From: Syntrophomonadaceae bacterium
GTDB taxonomy: Bacteria > Bacillota > Dethiobacteria > PWVN01
Assembly (NCBI GenBank): GCA_003561835.1
Contig: PWVN01000086.1
Coordinates: 1-7,104, forward strand
Direction of reading: 5' to 3'
DNA: 7,104 nucleotides
The position numbers and the translations under genes are program-made. Every line of letters starts with the position of its first letter. Position 1 is the stretch's first letter. Below the pieces are notes generated by a model that saw nothing but the letters and a program-made list of their open reading frames with translations, was not told where the DNA came from and did not search any database. Below are positions 1-5,723 of the stretch, piece after piece.

Positions 1-1066
1 CCTTCCCTTTCTCCTTGCCCTTCCCTTCTCTTTCTTGTACCCTCCCTTCTTTCCCGATCCCCGGCCCCGCCATCTCCCCTTCCGCCGGCGCTGCGCCCAG
101 CAGCAGGTACAGGCGGTTTCCCCGGCTGTACATGAGGGAGCGAAGCCTCCTGTGCCGCAGGGCAGCCCGGAAGATGGCCAGAAAGTCGTGGAAGGGGGAG
201 TCGCCCTCCCCGGCTGCGGCAGGGCCCCTTCCTCCCCCTCTATTGAGCTGCAGGATTGCGGCCCAATAGGGGGATGCCTCGCCGGGCAGGGGTGGGCCCA
301 GGATGTCCTGAAGGCGCCGGGCGCCGCCGTCCGCCCTCCCCTGCAGAATATCCTCCATGAGGCGGCTTTCGTTGCTTAAGGCCCGCTCCCGGACGAACAT
401 GGCCCTCAGGAGGATTTGCGCGATGGCGCCGGCGGTATAATCCAGGGTCAGATAGAGGTATTCGTCTCCCTTTTCCTCGTAGGTAACCAGGCAGAGATAG
501 GCCAAAACGTTGTCCATGGCCACGATGGGCTGATAGAGGAGATGCTTCCTGGGGGATATGGGCAGCAGGCCGGGAGTCCGGGGCAGGCTCTGGGTCTGCA
601 GGCTCAATTTCTGCAGGTCCCGGGAATAGTTCTCCAGCTGCCGCAGGGCTTTGTTGTGCAGGTTGATCAGGTGCTCGTGCAGATCCATGGTGATATCCAC
701 GAAGTGGACGGGCTGGTGGAAAGCGATGAGGGGGAAGCCGTGGTGGTCGGCCAGTTCCGCCATGTCGGGGGGGGTCCGGGGGATATAGCGGCCCAGTTCA
801 ATGCAGAGGCCGGCGGCCCTGCGACGGATTACCTCTTCCAGGTAGGGGAGGTGTTTTCCCGTTTCGCGGCTGAAGCCCACTCCCGTGGACAGGACCAACT
901 CGCCTCCCTTGAGAAAGGAGGCATTCTCCGGGGCTTCCAGAACATGGACCCAGCGGATGGGGCGGGACAGGCCCCGGCTGCCCGCTGCCACCCGGGCGTG
1001 GGCGAAAAGGGGGCGCTTCAGTACCTCCCCCACCGTCAGCAAGGATTTCGCGGGCGTCGATAACAT
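1..1066 (-). CDS. PucR-family transcriptional regulator (C-terminus beyond the left edge)
   Basis: The minus-strand frame stays open from an ATG at 1066-1064 to the window edge (355 codons seen). Residues 9 to about 125 match the PucR N-terminal ligand-sensing domain: LTVGEVLKRPLF near the start, then IRWVHVLEAPENASFLKGGE at 37-56 and LVLSTG at 57-62. A helical linker follows (about 126-160), then a CdaR/PucR-type GGDEF-like middle region (about 175-325; YQPIVAMDNVLAYLCLV at 178-194). The C-terminal helix-turn-helix expected in this family lies outside the window. The start is supported by a GGGAGG-type Shine-Dalgarno about 8-10 bases upstream and an extended -10 promoter at 1095-1103. Family members such as B. 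subtilis PucR and CdaR are usually activators of catabolic genes. Divergence from the aminotransferase/mmsA pair suggests it controls that pair and itself. Residues 325-355 are an odd Gly/Lys/Glu/Arg-rich stretch. Family assignment is firm; the ligand is unknown. Confidence 0.88.
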   Translation of the reverse strand, partial: MLSTPAKSLLTVGEVLKRPLFAHARVAAGSRGLSRPIRWVHVLEAPENASFLKGGELVLSTGVGFSRETGKHLPYLEEVIRRRAAGLCIELGRYIPRTPPDMAELADHHGFPLIAFHQPVHFVDITMDLHEHLINLHNKALRQLENYSRDLQKLSLQTQSLPRTPGLLPISPRKHLLYQPIVAMDNVLAYLCLVTYEEKGDEYLYLTLDYTAGAIAQILLRAMFVRERALSNESRLMEDILQGRADGGARRLQDILGPPLPGEASPYWAAILQLNRGGGRGPAAAGEGDSPFHDFLAIFRAALRHRRLRSLMYSRGNRLYLLLGAAPAEGEMAGPGIGKEGRVQEREGKGKEKGK

Positions 1067-1094
1067 CCCTTTTCTCCCTCCCTGGCTTTTTTCC

Positions 1095-1103
1095 ATTATA
1101 TCA
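1095..1103 (-). promoter_or_regulatory. Extended -10 promoter of the PucR-type regulator gene
   Basis: Read on the minus strand, 1103-1095 is TGATATAAT, a perfect extended -10 element (TGn-TATAAT). It would start transcription near 1088, leaving a leader of roughly 20 bases that contains the ribosome binding site before the ATG at 1066. The -35 position has no good match (TATACA at 1123-1118 with a 17-base spacer), as is common for extended -10 promoters. The dyad at 1111-1121 lies in the spacer just upstream, a position that would suit autoregulation. Confidence 0.6.
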
Positions 1104-1105
1104 GT

Positions 1106-1138
1106 TTGACTACAGCCTGTATAGACGTTTTGTACAAT
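1106..1138 (+). promoter_or_regulatory. Weak candidate promoter for the aminotransferase-mmsA unit
   Basis: TTGACT at 1106-1111 and TACAAT at 1133-1138 resemble -35 and -10 hexamers but are 21 bases apart, well over the normal 17. The dyad at 1111-1121 falls at the beginning of this spacer. An overlong spacer would fit a promoter that needs an activator. A second possible pair is TTGTAC (1130-1135) with TTATAT (1155-1160), spaced 19. Neither is convincing by itself, and the true transcription start cannot be read from the sequence. Confidence 0.25.
1111..1121. promoter_or_regulatory. Dyad TACAG-C-CTGTA, candidate operator in the divergent promoter region
   Basis: A perfect 11-base palindrome (5-bp arms around one C) lies between the divergent regulator and aminotransferase genes. 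It sits just upstream of the regulator's extended -10 and directly after a plus-strand TTGACT (1106-1111). A second perfect palindrome, TTGTACAA, follows at 1130-1137. The dyad is the best visible candidate for the binding site of the divergent PucR-type protein. That protein's binding site is not known here, so the role is inferred from position and symmetry only. Confidence 0.4.
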
Positions 1139-1209
1139 GAAAGAAGCACATATCTTATATATTGTCTAATGAAGAGCAGGAAAAAATTTGGTAAACTGGA
1201 GAAAAGGAG

Positions 1210-1215
1210 AGGAGG
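1210..1215 (+). promoter_or_regulatory. Ribosome binding site of the aminotransferase
   Basis: A perfect AGGAGG lies seven bases upstream of the ATG at 1223. It decides the start: an in-frame ATG at 1169 and a TTG at 1106 would give longer proteins but have no Shine-Dalgarno, and the added residues (a Lys/Arg-rich stretch translated from the leader itself) do not resemble the family N-terminus. Confidence 0.8.
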
Positions 1216-1222
1216 GTGTTTT

Positions 1223-2593
1223 ATGTCCAAAAAAGAGGCCGGCAATTCCGGGCCCAGGCCGGACCGGGATGCCATATTTGCCAAGGACCGGGCCTACCTG
1301 TGGCACCATATGTCCCCTTTCAACCCCAATCCCTTGATTGTGGCGGAGGGGCAGGGTTCCTGGATTACCGACATCGACGGCAACCGTTATCTGGACGCCA
1401 TGTCGGGGCTCTGGTGCGTGAACATCGGCTATGGCCGGGAAGAACTGGCAGAGGCGGCTTATGAGCAGTTGAAGAAGATGCCCTACTACCCCCTGGTTCA
1501 GAGCCATATTCCCGCCATAGAACTGGCGGCCAAGATCAGCGAGTGGCTGGAAGGGGAGTACCGGGTGTTCTTCTCCAACAGCGGGTCCGAAGCCAACGAG
1601 GTGGCCTTTAAATTGGCCCGGCAGTATCATGCCTCCCGGGGCCAGTCCAACCGCTTCAAGATCATTTCCCGGTACCGGGCTTACCACGGCAGCAGCATGG
1701 GAGCTTTGTCCGCCACGGGCCAGTCCATCCGCAAGCTTACCTATGAACCCCTGGTTCCTGGATTTCTGCATTTTTCTCCGCCTTACTGCTACCGCTGCTC
1801 CTTCGGCAAGAGCTACGGCAGCTGCAGCCTGGAATGCGCCGAGGTTTTTGACGAGGTCATCAACTGGGAAGGCGAGGAGTCGGTAGGGCTGGTGATAATG
1901 GAGCCCGCCATCACCGGGGGCGGGGTCATTGTGCCGCCGCCGGAATACCTGCGCCGGGTGCAGGAAATCTGCGAAAGCCACGGTGTCCTTCTCCTCATCG
2001 ATGAAGTCATTTGCGGGGCGGGCCGCTCCGGCCGCAAGTTTGGCCATCAGAATTTCGGCATCAAGCCCGACATCGTCACCATGGCCAAGGGTTTCACCAG
2101 CGGCTATTTGCCCCTGTCGGCAACGGCGGTCAAAGCCGAGATCGCCGACACCTTCATGGGGGGAGGCGCCAACCAGCACCTGCGGCATATCAACACCTTT
2201 GGCGGCAACCCCGCAGCCTGCGCCCTGGCCCTGAAAAACCTCAACCTGATCGAGGAAGAAGGGCTGATTCAGCGGGCCGAACAGCTGGGAGTGGAATTGA
2301 GCGGCAAGCTCTCGGCCCTGGCAGACCACCCCTATGTGGGAGACGTGCGCTGCTTCGGCTTCCTGGCCGGGGTGGAGCTGGTGGAGGATAAGGAAACCAG
2401 GGAGGCGGCCTCCCCCGGCAAGGTGACTCAGGTCATGGCCGAGTGCAAAAAGCGGGGCCTTATCATCGGCAAAAACGGGGACACAATTCCCGGTTTCAAC
2501 AACGTCCTTACCATATCCCCGCCTTTTTGCACCACCAGCGAAGAAATAGACTTTATCGTGAAGGTTCTCCGGGAGTCCCTGGAAACCCTGTAA
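1223..2593 (+). CDS. Class III (omega-amino acid:pyruvate type) PLP-dependent aminotransferase
   Basis: The 456-residue product has the usual length for class III aminotransferases. Visible landmarks are the N-terminal LWHHMSPFNPNP (26-37), DIDGNRYLDAMSGLWCVNIG (50-69), the PLP phosphate-binding NSGSEA (119-124), YHGSS (154-158), MEP (226-228), LLIDEV with the pyridine-nitrogen Asp260, MAKG with the Schiff-base Lys289, and NTFGGNP with Thr325. The enzyme should move an omega-amino group from beta-alanine, taurine, GABA or a similar amine to pyruvate, producing a semialdehyde in the cytoplasm. The LWHHM start and GYGRE segment recall both beta-alanine:pyruvate and taurine:pyruvate aminotransferases (from memory). 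The mmsA-like gene 118 bases downstream favours beta-alanine, because malonate semialdehyde is an MmsA-type substrate. An unusual cysteine cluster (189, 192, 201, 205) lies in the middle. Family is certain; substrate is inferred. Confidence 0.92.
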   Translation: MSKKEAGNSGPRPDRDAIFAKDRAYLWHHMSPFNPNPLIVAEGQGSWITDIDGNRYLDAMSGLWCVNIGYGREELAEAAYEQLKKMPYYPLVQSHIPAIELAAKISEWLEGEYRVFFSNSGSEANEVAFKLARQYHASRGQSNRFKIISRYRAYHGSSMGALSATGQSIRKLTYEPLVPGFLHFSPPYCYRCSFGKSYGSCSLECAEVFDEVINWEGEESVGLVIMEPAITGGGVIVPPPEYLRRVQEICESHGVLLLIDEVICGAGRSGRKFGHQNFGIKPDIVTMAKGFTSGYLPLSATAVKAEIADTFMGGGANQHLRHINTFGGNPAACALALKNLNLIEEEGLIQRAEQLGVELSGKLSALADHPYVGDVRCFGFLAGVELVEDKETREAASPGKVTQVMAECKKRGLIIGKNGDTIPGFNNVLTISPPFCTTSEEIDFIVKVLRESLETL

Positions 2594-2595
2594 CT

Positions 2596-2686
2596 AGGAA
2601 AAGGGCAAGGGAGAACCGTCTCCACTTGCTACTCCACATGCTATTTAGTCAGGGAAAAGGCAAGAAAGAGTTGTCCCCACTTGCTA
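2596..2686. repeat. Imperfect 36-bp direct repeat pair with hairpin potential between the two catabolic genes
   Basis: Copy A (2596-2631) and copy B (2651-2686) are 36 bases each and match at 28 positions; all eight differences are transitions. Copy A folds as GCAAG-GGAGA / TCTCC-a-CTTGC around an ACCG loop, a 10-bp stem with one bulged A. Copy B keeps the outer GCAAG/CTTGC arms, but its inner arm pairs only in minus-strand RNA, through G-U pairs. Both contain a version of a GAACCGTCCCC-like core that recurs after mmsA. The pair fills the spacer between the aminotransferase stop and the mmsA ribosome binding site. It is probably a dispersed genomic repeat family; an effect on mRNA processing or partial termination is possible. 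Confidence 0.7.
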
Positions 2687-2697
2687 TTAATTGGATG

Positions 2698-2704
2698 AAA
2701 GGAG
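2698..2704 (+). promoter_or_regulatory. Ribosome binding site of the mmsA-like gene
   Basis: AAAGGAG lies seven bases before the ATG at 2712. It rules out the upstream in-frame TTG at 2691, which would place the Shine-Dalgarno inside the coding region. Confidence 0.8.
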
Positions 2705-2711
2705 ATGTCAG

Positions 2712-4226
2712 ATGACTGTTAAAAGACTGAAGTACTGTGCCGGCGGGGAGTGGAAGGAATCGAAGACGAAGGATTACATGCCCATAACCGACTCCAATAC
2801 GGGAGCCCTCATCGCCGAGACCCCCTGCTGTACCCGGGAGGAGGTAAACGAGGCGGTAGAGGCGGCCTGGGCCGCCTTTCCCGGATGGTCCGATACCCCC
2901 GTCTCGGAGCGGTCCCACCTGATGTTCCGCTTCCGGGCCCTGCTGGAAGAGCATATGGACGAATTGACCCTCCTGGTGTGCACCGAGCTGGGCAAGAACG
3001 TCAACGAAGCCCGGGGGGATGTGATCAAGGCCATCGAGGTGGTGGAGCTGGCCTGTGCTGCCCCCGTCCTGATGCAGGGGGATTCCCTGATGAATGTGTC
3101 GACGGGCCACGACACCGTCATGTACCGGGAGCCCCTGGGGGTCTTTGCCGGCATCGTCCCCTACAATTTCCCCGGTATGATCCCCTTTGGCTGGATGCTC
3201 CCCCTGTGCATCACCACGGGCAATACCTTCGTCCTGAAGGCAGCCAGCCAGGTGCCCCAGACGGCCATGCGGATGCTGGAGCTGCTCATAGAAGCGGGCC
3301 TTCCCCGGGGCGTGGTAAACCTGGTAACCTGCAGCCGCAAGGAGGCGGAGCTCCTCTTGAGCCATCCCGGTGTTAAGGGGATTTCCTACGTGGGGTCCAC
3401 CACCGTGGGCCGGCACATCTATGCCACGGCAGCGGCCAACGGCAAGAGGGTGCAGGCCCTCTGCGAGGCCAAGAACCACGGCCTGGTCTTAAAGGATGCC
3501 ATCCTGGACGTAACGGCCCGCCGCATCATCAATTCCAGTTTCGGCTGTGCCGGCCAGCGCTGCATGGCCCTGCCCGTGGTCTGCGTGGAGGAGGCGGTGG
3601 CCGATGAACTGGTGGCCTATGTGGAAAAATTTGCCGGGGAATTGAAGGTGGGGCCGGGTTATGACCCCCGGACGGACCTGGGACCCGTCGTATCCGCTGA
3701 ACATAAAAAAGCCGTTTCCGACTGGATTGCCCGGGGCGTGGAGGAAGGGGCCCGGCTGGTCCTGGACGGCCGGGAGGTTCAGGTGCCCGGCTACGAAGGG
3801 GGTTTCTACCTGGGGCCCACCATTTTGGACCAGGTGACGCCGGATATGGAAGTGGGAGACCGGGAGATTTTCGGTCCCGTGGTCTGCATCAAGCGGGTCA
3901 AGGATTTCGAGGACGGCTTGAACCTGATGAATTCCAGCGAATTTGCCAACGGCTCCTGCATCTTCACCCGGAGCGGACACTTTGCCCGGGAGTTTGCCCG
4001 GCGGACCCATGCCGGCATGGTGGGCATCAACGTGGGCATCCCCGTGCCCATCTCCGTCTTCCCCTTCTCGGGGCACAAGAACTCCTTCTTTGGTGACCTG
4101 CACGTCATGGGGAAAGATGGGGTGGCCTTTTACACCGAGGTCAAGAGCGTTACGTCCAAGTGGTTTACGGATCAGGACTCCAAGGAGAAGACCAGCACCT
4201 GGGAGGGTACCATTTCCAGGGCATAG
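2712..4226 (+). CDS. mmsA: CoA-acylating (methyl)malonate-semialdehyde dehydrogenase
   Basis: The 504-residue product is an aldehyde dehydrogenase of the MmsA/IolA type, slightly longer than the roughly 490 residues usual for the family. Features are GIVPYNFPGMIPFGWMLPL (147-165; Asn152 in the oxyanion position), FVLKAASQVPQTAMRMLEL (173-191; Lys176), GSTTVG in the NAD-binding fold (228-233), AKNH (253-256), the nucleophile Cys284 in GQRCMA, REIFGPV (384-390), and the family-typical end FPFSGHKNSFFGDLH (450-464) with FYTEVKSVTSKW (473-484). At the place where hydrolytic aldehyde dehydrogenases carry the general-base Glu of ELGGK there is Leu250, which fits thioester release to CoA instead of water. 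The expected reaction is malonate semialdehyde (or methylmalonate semialdehyde) + NAD + CoA -> acetyl- (or propionyl-) CoA + CO2 + NADH. Following the aminotransferase in one unit, it would oxidise that enzyme's product. It is the last gene before the terminator. Confidence 0.92.
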   Translation: MTVKRLKYCAGGEWKESKTKDYMPITDSNTGALIAETPCCTREEVNEAVEAAWAAFPGWSDTPVSERSHLMFRFRALLEEHMDELTLLVCTELGKNVNEARGDVIKAIEVVELACAAPVLMQGDSLMNVSTGHDTVMYREPLGVFAGIVPYNFPGMIPFGWMLPLCITTGNTFVLKAASQVPQTAMRMLELLIEAGLPRGVVNLVTCSRKEAELLLSHPGVKGISYVGSTTVGRHIYATAAANGKRVQALCEAKNHGLVLKDAILDVTARRIINSSFGCAGQRCMALPVVCVEEAVADELVAYVEKFAGELKVGPGYDPRTDLGPVVSAEHKKAVSDWIARGVEEGARLVLDGREVQVPGYEGGFYLGPTILDQVTPDMEVGDREIFGPVVCIKRVKDFEDGLNLMNSSEFANGSCIFTRSGHFAREFARRTHAGMVGINVGIPVPISVFPFSGHKNSFFGDLHVMGKDGVAFYTEVKSVTSKWFTDQDSKEKTSTWEGTISRA

Positions 4227-4249
4227 CCCGGAGGGAGGGGGAGAGTTTG

Positions 4250-4298
4250 AGAACTGTCCCCGGGACTTGAATAGATTCAAGTTTTGGGAACCGTCCCC
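4250..4298. repeat. Second repeat pair of the GAACCGTCCCC family with central hairpin
   Basis: AGAACTGTCCCC (4250-4261) and GGAACCGTCCCC (4287-4298) are near-identical 12-mers in direct orientation. They also match the cores at 2612-2623 (AGAACCGTCTCC) and 2667-2678 (AGAGTTGTCCCC). Between them lies ACTTGAA-TAGA-TTCAAGT, extendable in plus-strand RNA to a 13-bp stem (4259-4288) with three G-U pairs. After the 12-mer core, this copy and the upstream ones continue with ACTTG, so they probably share an origin. The element lies between the mmsA stop and the intrinsic terminator. Confidence 0.6.
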
Positions 4299-4308
4299 AA
4301 AATAAAGG

Positions 4309-4334
4309 GCCGTAACGCGATGTTACGGCTTTTT
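4309..4334 (+). terminator. Intrinsic terminator of the aminotransferase-mmsA unit
   Basis: GCCGTAAC (4309-4316) and GTTACGGC (4322-4329) form a perfect 8-bp stem with a 5-base loop, followed by five T (4330-4334). This is a standard Rho-independent terminator 83 bases after the mmsA stop. In the other direction the stem is followed by a mixed C/T stretch with a weaker T run (CCTTTATTTT), so it could also stop the converging polymerase transcript, less strongly. Confidence 0.85.
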
Positions 4335-4433
4335 ATATTCTGCCCGGGTTTTTGGCTTTAGCGGTTGAGGAAATGGGTTTGTTGTTGATGCCAGAAGATC
4401 TCTCTATCCACTTCATATCCGAGGAACTCTGCC

Positions 4434-5666
4434 TCAGGCCTCGTGCCCCCCAATCTTGGTGGCCCGCTCAAAGAGCTGGCTGCCGGGGGAAAGGGAGGAG
4501 AGGCGGAAGATGCTGGTGGCGCCGAAGCGGTTCCGCACCGTGTCCATGGTGCGGCTTAAGGCCAGCTTTTTTTCCCGGTCCTCGAAGAGGCTCAGCTGGG
4601 TCAGCCTGCCCTCCATCAGGGAGGACAGCCCCACCCCCAGGGTGCGCACGGGCTGCCGGTCCCAGAAGGTGTAGAACAGCTGCGTCACCACGGGGTAGAT
4701 GTCCAGGGTCTCGGCCGTGGGCTCCGGAAGCTTCCTCTGCCGGGAAAAACCGGTGGGGAAATCGAAGTCTGCCCCCCGGCAGTAGACGTTGACCACCCGG
4801 CCCACCTTGCCCAGGGACCGGGCCCGGCGGCAGACCTCTTCGGTAATCTCCAGAAGGACCACATCGATCTGGCCCCGTTCCATGTAGTCCCGGGGCAGGG
4901 TCATGGCATGGCCCACCCCCTTGCGCCCCTCCCGGCCCAGGGAGTGGATGCCGGCGTAATCGATGCCCCGGGCGTTCAGCCACAGGACCTCCCCGTTGAT
5001 ACCCCAGCGCCTCTTCAGGTTCTCCAGGGGCAGGCCGGCCAGGTCCCCGATGGTGATGACGCCGATCCGGTGCAGGTTCCGCTCCATCCGGGAGCCCACG
5101 CCGAAGAGGCAGCGGACGGGCAGGGGGCCGGTGTGGGCGGCGTAGTTTTCGCCGGTTAAGCGGAAGATCCCGTCAGGGATTTTTTTGGCAAAATTGTCGC
5201 AGGCCATCTTGGCCTGCAGCAGGTTGTCGCCGATGCCGATGCGGCTTTTCACCCCCGTCTCCCGGAGGATGTGGCCGTTGATGAGGGCGGCCATGTCCCG
5301 GGGTGGGCCAAAAAGCTTTTCACACCCCGTCATGTCCAGGAACTGCTCGTCGATGGAATAGGGAAAAACCCGGTCCGTGTACCGGCGGAAGATGTCGGTG
5401 ATCTGCAGGGACACCTGGATGTAAAGGGCCATATGGGGGCGGACGAAGACGGTTTCCCGGCACAGGCTGCGGCACTCCCCGGCCAGCATGCCTGTCTTGA
5501 TGCCCCAGGCCTTGGCTTCCTTGCTGGCCGCCAGGACGATGCCGTGGCGCCGCTCCGGGTCGCCGCAGACCACCACGGGTTTGCCCCGCAGGGACGGGCG
5601 GCGGGCCGTTTCCACGCTGGCGTAAAAGGACTCCATGTCAGCCAGCAGGATGATTCTCCCGGCCAT
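4434..5666 (-). CDS. dinB: Y-family translesion DNA polymerase (DinB/UvrX-like)
   Basis: The 410-residue product shows the Y-family palm: LLADMESFYASVE (7-19) with metal ligand Asp10 and likely steric-gate Tyr15, and YSIDE (103-107) with Asp106 and Glu107. The variant SIDEQFLDMTG, IGIGDN (143-148), helix-hairpin-helix-like segments (about 185-225) and the ending ERATKIGGH (400-408) resemble B. subtilis UvrX/YqjW more than classical Pol IV. QLSLF (357-361) is a canonical beta-clamp binding motif. It should copy across damaged template in the cytoplasm during SOS. The start at 5666 is chosen because GGAGG (5679-5675 on the minus strand) lies eight bases upstream. Longer in-frame starts, up to 5723, would run through the LexA box and past the -10. 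It converges with mmsA and has no partner gene such as a YolD-like protein next to it. Confidence 0.92.
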   Translation of the reverse strand: MAGRIILLADMESFYASVETARRPSLRGKPVVVCGDPERRHGIVLAASKEAKAWGIKTGMLAGECRSLCRETVFVRPHMALYIQVSLQITDIFRRYTDRVFPYSIDEQFLDMTGCEKLFGPPRDMAALINGHILRETGVKSRIGIGDNLLQAKMACDNFAKKIPDGIFRLTGENYAAHTGPLPVRCLFGVGSRMERNLHRIGVITIGDLAGLPLENLKRRWGINGEVLWLNARGIDYAGIHSLGREGRKGVGHAMTLPRDYMERGQIDVVLLEITEEVCRRARSLGKVGRVVNVYCRGADFDFPTGFSRQRKLPEPTAETLDIYPVVTQLFYTFWDRQPVRTLGVGLSSLMEGRLTQLSLFEDREKKLALSRTMDTVRNRFGATSIFRLSSLSPGSQLFERATKIGGHEA

Positions 5667-5683
5667 GGCGGCCACCTCCAAAT

Positions 5684-5697
5684 CGAACATGTGTTCT
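5684..5697. promoter_or_regulatory. LexA (SOS) box of the polymerase gene
   Basis: CGAACATGTGTTCT has the Gram-positive LexA/DinR form CGAAC-N4-GTTC, with a perfect GAAC/GTTC dyad. It begins two bases downstream of the minus-strand -10 hexamer at 5700-5705, so bound LexA would cover the transcription start. This strongly predicts repression by LexA and induction by DNA damage. Confidence 0.85.
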
Positions 5698-5699
5698 AT

Positions 5700-5705
5700 A
5701 TTATA
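5700..5705 (-). promoter_or_regulatory. -10 element of the polymerase promoter
   Basis: On the minus strand, 5705-5700 reads TATAAT, a perfect -10 hexamer. No good -35 is present at 16-18 bases (TGTTAT or GTTATT). Transcription should start near 5693, inside the LexA box, giving a leader of just under 30 bases that contains the GGAGG ribosome binding site. Confidence 0.65.
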
Positions 5706-5723
5706 CACCATTTGCGGGTCCAA

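Noticed and set aside
416..1063. Long plus-strand open frame opposite the PucR-type gene
   Set aside because: Its translation has no recognisable domain, while the minus-strand frame gives a clear PucR domain with ribosome binding site and promoter.
1137..1169. Ten-codon upstream reading frame (ATG to TAA) in the aminotransferase leader
   Set aside because: No ribosome binding site; the frame is too short and not supported by any attenuator-like structure.
1169..1222. In-frame upstream ATG that would lengthen the aminotransferase by 18 residues
   Set aside because: No Shine-Dalgarno before it, and the extension is the translated purine-rich leader including the AGGAGG of the true start.
1166..2329. 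Minus-strand open frame of 387 codons inside the aminotransferase gene
   Set aside because: It is an antisense shadow of GC-rich coding DNA; the plus-strand protein has all class III aminotransferase motifs.
2596..2686. Two 36-bp repeats that could look like the start of a CRISPR array
   Set aside because: The gap is only 19 bp, the copies differ at eight positions, there are just two of them, and the family recurs in a different arrangement after mmsA. It is an intergenic repeat, not CRISPR.
2649..3479. Minus-strand open frame opposite mmsA (also 3489-4280)
   Set aside because: Compositional shadows rich in Gly/His/Pro without domain features; the plus-strand dehydrogenase is unambiguous.
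4322..4405. 27-codon minus-strand frame downstream of the polymerase, considered as a YolD-like partner
   Set aside because: Far too short, weak ribosome binding site, no resemblance to YolD, and it runs into the terminator stem.
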